From an uncultured Bryobacterales bacterium (GTDB taxonomy: Bacteria; Acidobacteriota; Terriglobia; Bryobacterales; Bryobacteraceae): a stretch of DNA of 7,231 bases. Position 1 is the first letter of the stretch; the number at the start of each line of letters is the position of its first letter. Below, piece by piece: positions 1 through 5,652 of this stretch. A program made the translations under genes and the position numbers. The notes below the pieces were generated by a model, which saw only the letters and a program-made list of their open reading frames with translations, did no database searches and had not been told where the DNA came from. The stretch spans positions 1-7,231 of the forward strand of contig CALMAV010000398.1 in assembly GCA_937859895.1 (NCBI GenBank). Reading direction: 5' to 3'.

Positions 1-945
1 CTCGAGTTCCGGTCCTGTCGGCGTAATTTTCACCGGCAGGATTCGGCTCGAAAGCACCGTCGGGCCCAGAAAGGACACCGCAACCATCTCCCCATGCTGC
101 GTCCCCTCTCGTTGATATTGGTCGAAGACAAAATTTCCCAGCGAGTAGTAAATCTGCTTCCTCTTGTAAATCTCAAGAGGCTCCACCACATGCGGATGGT
201 GTCCAATCACCAGAGTGGCTCCTGCATCAACAGCCGCGTGAGCAAACTCAATCTGCTTCTGTGAGGGCTTCGGTCTATACTCGACCCCAGCATGCATAGA
301 GACAATCACCACATCTGCGCGCTTTAGCAGTTCCGAAACATCGGCCTTTACTGCGGCGACGTCGGTCATAGCAATCCGGCGGTCGATGTCATGCCAATTG
401 CCGTTCTGCTGATCAAAGGTGTAACCAAGAAGGCCGAACCTCACGCCATGGCGCGCCAGCACAACCCCGGCATGCGCTTGGTCCTCAGACTCAGCGCTAC
501 CCACGGGATTAATATCGTGCGATCGCAGCCAGCTCAGAGTGAACTCCACTCCGTGAGCACCGCAATCGCGCGAGTGATTGTTCGCCGTAGACGCAACCGC
601 AATGTGAGCCAGTTGCAGCCCCGCAATCATCTCCGGCGCAGCATGAAAGACTAACCCACCCTTCTGATACGGACCAATTTCAGAAAACGGGGTCTCTAAA
701 TTGATAAATGCTATGTCGGCCCCGGCCATCAAAGGAGCGATCTTGTGGAAGGGCAATGCCGGATCATTAGCAGCGAGGATTTCTCGCCGGACTGCTCGTG
801 AAAACATGACATCGCCCGCAAATATGAGGCGATTGTAGGCAGGCCGCGATTCTGCTGCTTCGGCAGGTTTTGCTGAAGGCGAAGGCGGCGGTCCGCAGCT
901 GACCAGCAGCAGACCTATCGCGCAAAGGCTGAACGAACCGCGCAA
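1..945 (-). CDS. CapA-family metallophosphatase lipoprotein (C-terminus cut by window edge)
   Basis: The frame is open from 945 to the left edge (315 residues, no stop), so the C-terminus is missing. The start is a TTG directly after the pgl stop; the next in-frame ATG would delete the signal peptide and part of the first motif. The N-terminus is a lipoprotein signal: hydrophobic core about residues 7-15 and lipobox L14-V-S-C17, then a Pro/Ala/Ser-rich linker. The mature part carries the CapA/PgsA (PGA_cap) motifs in order: AGDVMFSR (43-50), NLET (82-85), ANNHSRDCG (121-129), SMHAGVEY (216-223), GHHPH (248-252) and YSLGNFVFDQ (267-276). The family has a calcineurin-like fold; some members act in poly-gamma-glutamate export, but no capB or capC partner is visible, so the substrate is unknown. 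It is the last visible gene of the zwf operon. I see no Shine-Dalgarno sequence, so translation probably depends on coupling to pgl. Confidence 0.88.
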   Translation of the reverse strand, partial: MRGSFSLCAIGLLLVSCGPPPSPSAKPAEAAESRPAYNRLIFAGDVMFSRAVRREILAANDPALPFHKIAPLMAGADIAFINLETPFSEIGPYQKGGLVFHAAPEMIAGLQLAHIAVASTANNHSRDCGAHGVEFTLSWLRSHDINPVGSAESEDQAHAGVVLARHGVRFGLLGYTFDQQNGNWHDIDRRIAMTDVAAVKADVSELLKRADVVIVSMHAGVEYRPKPSQKQIEFAHAAVDAGATLVIGHHPHVVEPLEIYKRKQIYYSLGNFVFDQYQREGTQHGEMVAVSFLGPTVLSSRILPVKITPTGPELE

Positions 946-1674
946 TTACAGTTTTTGAGCGGCTGCGGTATCCAGAAACCAGACAGCCCGGTTTTCCGAT
1001 CCTCGGGTGGCAATCTGACACGGGAATTGCATCGGATCCTCCGGCCCGCGAAGCACATTGAAGATTGGTTCCGCTTTGTCACTACCGGCTGCCTGAATCA
1101 ACGTCTTTCCTGCTTTCTCAAGCACACCGGGCAGCAGCGTAACGCGGTGACTCTTCATCTTCTCCGACCAGATAGCAGCAGCAATACCCGTGCGATTCTC
1201 AATCAGTGGTTCACCCGGAAATAGGCTCGCCGTATGTGCATCCGATCCAATCCCTCGATGCAAAACGTCAAACTCCGGGAGCTGCCCCTCACTTAGCTCA
1301 AAGAACTTTTCAATCTCTTCGATGTAGCGGATTGCAGCTTCTTCTGGAGTCAGCTCTCCCAGCACACGATGAATATTCACGTGCGGAACCGAAGCCGGCA
1401 CCAGCAGATGTCCGTTAGCAAGCTTGAAATTGCTCTGGTCATCGGTAGGAGGTACACAGCGCTCATCCACCCAAAAGATATGGACGTGCTTCCAATCGAC
1501 CTTTCCTTTTGCCAGGCGATCAAACAGCAGCTTCGGTGTGCTGCCGCCGGAGATAGCAAAACTCGCTCGCCCTTTAGCCGCGACAGCTTCGGTAAGAGCA
1601 CCCGTCACATACTCAGCACACGCATCGGCGGCCTGCTCCATATTAGGAGAGACCTGAACGTTTTCACTGGCCAA
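946..1674 (-). CDS. pgl: 6-phosphogluconolactonase (DevB/SOL type)
   Basis: Cytosolic enzyme that hydrolyses 6-phosphoglucono-1,5-lactone to 6-phosphogluconate, the second step of the oxidative pentose phosphate pathway. The 242 residues match the usual family length. Visible motifs are SGGSTP (42-47, sugar-phosphate binding), FWVDER (67-72) with VPP (74-76), SN (81-82), and GIGSDAHTASLFPG (141-154) holding the expected general-base His147. The usual DGH is DAH here (Ala146), a conservative change. RVTL (177-180) and the C-terminal VWFLD (231-235) also fit. The start is TTG at 1674, chosen because an AGGAG lies 7 bases upstream; the next candidate, ATG at 1641, has no such site and would trim the first strand. 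It overlaps the end of opcA by 11 bp, so the two are probably translationally coupled. Confidence 0.93.
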   Translation of the reverse strand: MASENVQVSPNMEQAADACAEYVTGALTEAVAAKGRASFAISGGSTPKLLFDRLAKGKVDWKHVHIFWVDERCVPPTDDQSNFKLANGHLLVPASVPHVNIHRVLGELTPEEAAIRYIEEIEKFFELSEGQLPEFDVLHRGIGSDAHTASLFPGEPLIENRTGIAAAIWSEKMKSHRVTLLPGVLEKAGKTLIQAAGSDKAEPIFNVLRGPEDPMQFPCQIATRGSENRAVWFLDTAAAQKL

Positions 1675-2683
1675 TCAGTAACTCCTGTGCGCGATTGAAC
1701 GCTACGTCAAAACAAGGGTCAGAGCCCACAATCGACAACTCCTCATTCAGCAGCGCGTAGAGGCTCTCTTCGGAGTGACTGTAAACTCGCTCTCGACCAT
1801 TGGTGCTGAACAGCCGCATTATCTCCGGACCTGTTCTCTCGAATTGGATCGTCTCTTCATCCGATATAAGCCGGATGCTGTGCAGTCCCGGACAGAAACC
1901 TTGGCAGGAACGGAACTTCACCTTTGCCTTATGAAATCCAGAAAACCAGCCGGCAGCATACAGGGCCATAGGCGTTGGTTGCGCGCCCTCGTGCTCAATC
2001 TCAACCGTATGGAAGTTCGAGAATTTGTTGGTCCGCATGGGATTATCGAAGATCTGCGCGATGGGCTGTCGCCAGAACGTTAAGCGCGCCCACTCGAGAT
2101 CTGCCACTGCCCGCCCGTTCTGATGCAGCCGCATAACCAGTTCGAATGCTGACATCGGATCTTCCCCGGCCGTATCCACAATTACTTTGGTCGAAAGATC
2201 AAGAACAACCTGCAACCCCGCCTTCTGCTCGGGCGTTGCATGGACGCTCAGTGCGCCCTTGTGCCGGCACCAAAACACCACTGGCAGATCAGCAACGGTC
2301 AGCCCCGCCAGGGTCGGTCCAACATTCGGCCAGCTCTCCGGATGCGCAACAATCTCGATCTGTTCGCAACAGATCTGCTGCGCTTTCCCAAAAGGCTTCC
2401 AACACTGCGCCATCACGCGCGCCTCGACATCGTGCTCAGCGGTCTTTGAGACGGCCAGCACAATCCCGCGACACGGATGCCCATGCATTAGCTGAGGAAT
2501 CAACTGCGAGGCCGCGAATCCCCCGTCATCCTCGTCTGTGGCCACCACCAGCGTCATGGCACAGGCACGCAGAACAGTCGGCTTGCCCTGTTGCTTCTCC
2601 TCGTGACCGAGCCCGGTCCACAGCTTCCCAAGCCCCTTCAGAATCTGCTCAGGCTGGGCAGGAAAGATAACGGTGCTGCTCAT
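1664..2683 (-). CDS. opcA: Glucose-6-phosphate dehydrogenase assembly protein OpcA
   Basis: Non-catalytic partner of G6PDH that promotes its assembly and activation, best known from cyanobacteria and actinobacteria. The 339 residues show family signatures: RACAMTLVV (39-47), ADLPVVFWCR (131-140) and DLEWARLTFWRQPIAQIFD (195-213). The position directly downstream of zwf supports the call. I place the start at the ATG at 2683, which overlaps the zwf stop as ATGA and has GGAGGA a few bases upstream; a TTG 12 bp further up (2695) is open but sits upstream of that ribosome site. The protein is cysteine-rich (nine Cys), including Cys105-Cys106 and a C-x3-C pair (Cys260, Cys264) in the C-terminal part. 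In cyanobacteria OpcA is reported to be a thioredoxin target through C-terminal cysteines; whether this pair is equivalent is not known. Confidence 0.9.
   Translation of the reverse strand: MSSTVIFPAQPEQILKGLGKLWTGLGHEEKQQGKPTVLRACAMTLVVATDEDDGGFAASQLIPQLMHGHPCRGIVLAVSKTAEHDVEARVMAQCWKPFGKAQQICCEQIEIVAHPESWPNVGPTLAGLTVADLPVVFWCRHKGALSVHATPEQKAGLQVVLDLSTKVIVDTAGEDPMSAFELVMRLHQNGRAVADLEWARLTFWRQPIAQIFDNPMRTNKFSNFHTVEIEHEGAQPTPMALYAAGWFSGFHKAKVKFRSCQGFCPGLHSIRLISDEETIQFERTGPEIMRLFSTNGRERVYSHSEESLYALLNEELSIVGSDPCFDVAFNRAQELLIGQ
1682..1686 (-). promoter_or_regulatory. Shine-Dalgarno site for pgl
   Basis: AGGAG on the minus strand lies 7 bases before the TTG at 1674, inside the last codons of opcA. 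It decides the TTG start over the internal ATG at 1641. Confidence 0.75.
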
Positions 2684-4233
2684 GGAATCCTCCAAACGTG
2701 CCCTTGCCGGGCCAGCATCTCTTCAGAGGCTTTCGGGCCCCAGCTGCCCGCGTCGTAGTTGGGAAAATCGAACTTGGTGTTCGCCCACGAATCAAGTATG
2801 GGCTGCACAATCTGCCAGCTCGCGTCCACCATGTCCTGGCGAGTATAGAGTGTCGGATCGCCCGTCATAGCGTCCACCAGCAGCGTCTCATACGCAGTCG
2901 GTGAACGCTCGCCGAAACTGGAGCCATAGTTGAAGTCCATCGAGACCGGACGGAGACGCATCCCGCTCCCCGGGCTCTTCGAAAGGAATCTGAGCGATAT
3001 TCCCTCCTCCGGTTGGATGCGCAACACCAGCAGATTCGGCCTGGCTTCGCGCAGCCCGCTTTTTGTCTCCTGGCTGAACAACCCGAGTGGCGGTGCATGG
3101 AACTGAATCGCAATGTCAGTTACACGCTTCGGCATGCGTTTACCAGTACGAATGTAGATCGGGACGCCTGCCCAGCGCCAGTTATCGATAAAGAACGTTA
3201 CCGCTGCGTAGGTGTCGGTCTGCGCGTTGGGATCAACACTTGGCTCCTGCCGAAAGCCAAGGAGATCCTGGCCGCCCACTTTCGCCGGTCCATACTGCCC
3301 GGAGACGGCATACTTTTCCACCTCTTCCGGTTTCATGATCCGAACTGCACGCAGTAGTTTCGCCCGCTCATCGCGCACGTTATTAGCATCGAAGACCGTC
3401 GGCGGCTCCATTGCCACTGTTGCCATCACCTGGCTCAAGTGGTTCTGAATCATGTCCCGTAATGCGCCGGCTTCCTGGTAGTAAGCGCCGCGACCTTCTA
3501 CACCAATTGACTCAGCTGCCGTGATCTGGATGAAGTCCACATAGCGGCGATTCCACAGCGGCTCAAAAATGCCGTTGCCGAAACGGAAAGCAAGAATGTT
3601 CTGGACCGTCTCCTTGCCCAGATAGTGATCGATTCGGTAAACATTCGATTCGTCGAGAACCTGATGAATCTCCTCGTTCAATTTGCGAGCGCTTTGCAGA
3701 TCGTGACCGAATGGCTTCTCGATAATGACCCGGCGCCAGCCCCGGCCTTTAGTCAGGTTATGTGCGCCTAGAGCCTTCACGGCTTCCGCATAGAAGCTCG
3801 GCTGCGTTGATAGATAGAACAGCACGTTGCCCGCCGTCTGATGGGACTGCTCAACTTCATCCAGCTTCTCCCGGATGGCTTCATAAGACTCCGGGTTGCT
3901 CATATCCCCGGCTACGTAGAACAGGCACTGGGCAAAAGACTTCCAGACGTCCTCGTCAAAAGGAGCATCCTCCAGAAACTTAGAGACCGACTCCTTCATC
4001 TTGTCGCGGAATTGATCATCTGACATAGGCGTTCGTGAACTGCCTACGACAGCAAAACTTTGGGAGATGCGCCTCTCATAGAAGAGACGATAAAGAGACG
4101 GAAGTAGCTTTCGTTTCGACAGGTCTCCGCTAGCGCCGAAAATTACAATGGCACATGGCGGAACGTGGCGATCGAAACGGAGCGGATCCTGCAGTAGATT
4201 GGCTTCGGTGACCGGCTGAACAATGACGCTCAT
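2680..4233 (-). CDS. zwf: Glucose-6-phosphate 1-dehydrogenase
   Basis: Cytosolic enzyme oxidising glucose-6-phosphate to 6-phosphogluconolactone with NADP+ (or NAD+); entry step of the oxidative pentose phosphate pathway and a main NADPH source. From the ATG at 4233 the product is 517 residues, within the usual 490-520. The N-terminal nucleotide-binding domain has GASGDLSKRKLLP (33-45). EKPFG (172-176) and the active-site RIDHYLGKE (200-208) follow, with His203 and a second His265 in QNHLSQV. The 62-residue gap equals that between His178 and His240 of the Leuconostoc enzyme. RTGKRMPKR lies in the C-terminal domain. The frame stays open upstream to an ATG at 4350, but that would add 39 unconserved residues and run into the divergent gene, so I reject it. 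No clear Shine-Dalgarno precedes 4233. First gene of the zwf-opcA-pgl-capA operon; the stop overlaps the opcA start by 4 bp. Confidence 0.96.
   Translation of the reverse strand: MSVIVQPVTEANLLQDPLRFDRHVPPCAIVIFGASGDLSKRKLLPSLYRLFYERRISQSFAVVGSSRTPMSDDQFRDKMKESVSKFLEDAPFDEDVWKSFAQCLFYVAGDMSNPESYEAIREKLDEVEQSHQTAGNVLFYLSTQPSFYAEAVKALGAHNLTKGRGWRRVIIEKPFGHDLQSARKLNEEIHQVLDESNVYRIDHYLGKETVQNILAFRFGNGIFEPLWNRRYVDFIQITAAESIGVEGRGAYYQEAGALRDMIQNHLSQVMATVAMEPPTVFDANNVRDERAKLLRAVRIMKPEEVEKYAVSGQYGPAKVGGQDLLGFRQEPSVDPNAQTDTYAAVTFFIDNWRWAGVPIYIRTGKRMPKRVTDIAIQFHAPPLGLFSQETKSGLREARPNLLVLRIQPEEGISLRFLSKSPGSGMRLRPVSMDFNYGSSFGERSPTAYETLLVDAMTGDPTLYTRQDMVDASWQIVQPILDSWANTKFDFPNYDAGSWGPKASEEMLARQGHVWRIP
2688..2693 (-). 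promoter_or_regulatory. Shine-Dalgarno site for opcA
   Basis: GGAGGA on the minus strand, 4 bases before the ATG at 2683. The same bases encode the last residues of zwf. It fixes the opcA start at 2683 rather than the TTG at 2695. Confidence 0.8.
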
Positions 4234-4328
4234 GGTTCTGGTTTGATGATAAGGCCAGAAGTAAGTGTCAGGCCAGTTTTCTTGATACACGCCGAAGAAA
4301 GCCTCAAAGATACACTCAGTTAACGCGC
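4234..4328. promoter_or_regulatory. Divergent intergenic region between zwf and the receiver-like gene
   Basis: These 95 bp must hold the promoter of the zwf operon (minus) and probably that of the receiver-like/peroxiredoxin pair (plus). On the minus strand a CTGACA hexamer and a TATCAT hexamer resemble -35 and -10 boxes, but only 14 bp separate them, so the pair is not convincing. On the plus strand TTGATA resembles a -35 with no good -10 after it. Two exact copies of AGGCCAG start 18 bp apart (4252-4258, 4270-4276) and could be a tandem operator. No promoter is assigned with confidence. Confidence 0.5.
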
Positions 4329-4739
4329 ATGGATTCGCAAACACCCACATCCTCCGGCAGGATCGTTGTTCTGCTTGGCGATCTTATCTTTCAAGTCAAG
4401 ATCGAGGAAGCAGCACGCCGTGCTGGTCTCAGCTGTGTCTTTACAGGAGCGCCCACCCGGCTTCGAGACGAGGTGGCGAACGGTGCTCTTCTCATCGTGG
4501 TTGATCTTGCCTTCGCCGGGGCTGATACAGTGGCGCTGATTACAGAGTTAAAGAGTTCCACACAAACGGCAACTGTGCCGATTCTGGCCTATGTGCCTCA
4601 CGTGAACATTGACTTAAAAGCCCGAGCGATTGCGGCCGGCTGTGATGCTGTTGTGGCGCGCTCGGCCTTTGTGCAAAACCTCTCCGAACTGCTGGCCCGG
4701 TATGCCAACCCGGTAGATGCCTCCGCTGCCTTATCATAG
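4329..4739 (+). CDS. Degenerate receiver-domain (CheY-like) protein
   Basis: The 136-residue product looks like a stand-alone response-regulator receiver domain. It has a first strand RIVVLLGD (11-18), a third strand LLIVVD (54-59) ending in Asp59 where the phospho-acceptor would be, a fourth strand VPILAYVPH (83-91), then AIAAGCDAVVARSAF (100-114). Key receiver residues are altered: the paired acidic residues after strand 1 are reduced to one Asp, the Thr/Ser after strand 4 reads as Val89, and the Lys-Pro after strand 5 is Arg111-Ser112. If it is a receiver it is probably not phosphorylated in the normal way. There is no output domain. The ATG at 4329 is the first in frame and has no obvious ribosome site. 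It lies 24 bp before the peroxiredoxin gene and is probably co-transcribed with it. A true function is not known. Confidence 0.7.
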   Translation: MDSQTPTSSGRIVVLLGDLIFQVKIEEAARRAGLSCVFTGAPTRLRDEVANGALLIVVDLAFAGADTVALITELKSSTQTATVPILAYVPHVNIDLKARAIAAGCDAVVARSAFVQNLSELLARYANPVDASAALS

Positions 4740-4763
4740 GAGTCGAAAGACCAGAAAGAGATT

Positions 4764-5294
4764 ATGATGCATCTTGCCGCCCGGTTCGCCACAGCCTCAG
4801 CCGTTTCAGCTGCCCTACTTGTCGCTGCTGATCCTATGCCGCAAGTAGGCCAGCAGGCGCCCACGTTCACTCTACCCTCACAGGATGGCTCGGAGGTCAG
4901 TTTAAAAGACTTCCATGGCAAGTATGTAGTGCTTTATTTCTATCCGAAGGACGCGACTCCGGGCTGCACCATCGAAGCCCATAACTTTGAGCGGGACCTG
5001 CCTAAGTACGAAGCTGATAATGCGGTCATCTTAGGCGTCAGCGTTGATTCTGCCGATAGCCACAAACAGTTCTGCACTCAGCAGAGTCTCACTTTTAAGC
5101 TCCTTTCTGATGTAAACAAGACAGCGGTGAGGGAGTATGGGTCTGAGCGTCAAATGGCCGGGACTACCCTTGCTGCCCGTAATACATTCTTAATTAGCCC
5201 GGAGGGGAAGATTGTCGAAGAATGGACGGGTGTGAACCCGTCGGTTCATAGTGAACAGGTACTGGAAGCTCTCGAACAGTTAAAGAAAAAGTAA
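4764..5294 (+). CDS. bcp: Thioredoxin-dependent peroxiredoxin, BCP/PrxQ type, probably exported
   Basis: Reduces hydrogen peroxide and organic hydroperoxides through a reactive cysteine. The AhpC/TSA fold is clear: PTFTLPSQDG (33-42), VVLYFYPKDATPGCT (55-69) with peroxidatic Cys68, VSVDS (92-96) and ARNTFLISPEGKI (138-150) with Arg139. Cys73, the +5 resolving cysteine of E. coli BCP, is replaced by His. A second cysteine, Cys104, lies 36 residues after Cys68 in the following helix, the spacing seen in PrxQ enzymes that resolve through helix 3. The product is 176 residues, about 20 longer than cytosolic BCP. The extra N-terminus (Arg7, then an Ala/Val/Leu core about 8-22) looks like a signal peptide with possible cleavage near VAA-DP, implying a periplasmic location. 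A purine-rich AAAGAG precedes the start. An internal ATG at 4836 would give a cytosolic form but has no ribosome site. Confidence 0.93.
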   Translation: MMHLAARFATASAVSAALLVAADPMPQVGQQAPTFTLPSQDGSEVSLKDFHGKYVVLYFYPKDATPGCTIEAHNFERDLPKYEADNAVILGVSVDSADSHKQFCTQQSLTFKLLSDVNKTAVREYGSERQMAGTTLAARNTFLISPEGKIVEEWTGVNPSVHSEQVLEALEQLKKK

Positions 5295-5298
5295 CTGC

Positions 5299-5314
5299 CG
5301 AGAGCTTACTCTCG
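5299..5314. terminator. Small hairpin between the converging bcp and zinc-ribbon genes
   Basis: A perfect 6-bp stem CGAGAG/CTCTCG with a 4-base loop sits 4 bp after the bcp stop and 26 bp past the end of the minus-strand zinc-ribbon gene. On the plus strand no T-run follows. On the minus strand a T-rich tract (CTTTTTCTTT, within the end of bcp) starts about 8 bases after the stem. The hairpin is short, so it is a possible weak bidirectional terminator only. Confidence 0.4.
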
Positions 5315-5340
5315 AGCGTTGACCTTACAGCACGTTGACG

Positions 5341-5577
5341 TTATTCCTGGGCAGCTGCTTGCTGATCGGTTTCGCGCCAGGCACTTATTTTCAGCCGGCG
5401 GCATACCCAACACAGCTCTTCATCGTCACCGTTTTGCGGCCCGGTAAGAGGAACGGTCGCACCGCCGCAAACTGCACAGCGTTGTTGACTTTGTGGACGT
5501 TCAGGTTCAACCGACTTCTTAGCCATCTGCAGTATCTCTGGTGAGATGATTGGCTCAGGAACCAGTTTCTTTTTCAT
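5341..5577 (-). CDS. Small zinc-ribbon-like protein of unknown function
   Basis: A 78-residue protein starting MKKKLVPEP. It has a Lys/Pro/Glu-rich N-terminal half (IISPEILQMAKK, about 10-21) and then two cysteine knuckles, CAVC (34-37) and CWVC (56-59), separated by an acidic loop (NGDDEE). This is the layout of a four-cysteine zinc ribbon, so it probably binds one zinc ion; a role in nucleic-acid or protein binding is only a guess. I chose the ATG at 5577 because the sequence looks protein-like from there. The frame is open up to an ATG at 5766, but that extension lies inside fabD and has no ribosome site; an ATG at 5616 (13 extra residues) is a weaker alternative. The gene is divergent from fabD and converges on bcp. 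It resembles small conserved acidobacterial proteins as I recall them, which I cannot confirm here. Confidence 0.72.
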   Translation of the reverse strand: MKKKLVPEPIISPEILQMAKKSVEPERPQSQQRCAVCGGATVPLTGPQNGDDEELCWVCRRLKISAWRETDQQAAAQE

Positions 5578-5652
5578 GACTGATTTCACTATAGTCCAGA
5601 TTTGCAGGCTTTCCATTAAAACCGTTTGTGCAATGAGAAGTTTTCGCCATTG
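5578..5652. promoter_or_regulatory. Divergent promoter region with palindromic -10-like octamer
   Basis: These 75 bp separate the zinc-ribbon gene (minus) from fabD (plus). The octamer ACTATAGT at 5588-5595 is its own reverse complement, so it presents TATAGT (5 of 6 to TATAAT) on both strands. On the minus strand a TGGAAA (5615 to 5610) lies 16 bp upstream as a 4-of-6 match to the -35 box; transcription would start very close to the ATG at 5577. On the plus strand the -35 position is T-rich but poor, and the leader to fabD would be about 50 bases. A GAGAAG at 5635-5640 is rather far from the fabD ATG to be its ribosome site. Confidence 0.4.

Noticed and set aside
391..654. Plus-strand open frame within the left 945 bp
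   Set aside because: The opposite strand encodes a full set of CapA motifs in one open frame, so this is a shadow.
2146..2670. 174-residue plus-strand open frame antisense to opcA
   Set aside because: Its composition is Arg/Pro/Ser/Ala-rich, as expected from the reverse frame of a GC-rich gene, and it has no motif; opcA on the other strand is clearly coding.
2665..2695. TTG at 2695 as the opcA start
   Set aside because: The GGAGGA ribosome site lies downstream of it and is correctly placed for the ATG at 2683.
4234..4350. N-terminal extension of zwf by 39 residues to an ATG at 4350
   Set aside because: The extension overlaps the divergent receiver-like gene, has no family similarity, and makes the enzyme longer than usual. 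The ATG at 4233 gives a normal N-terminus.
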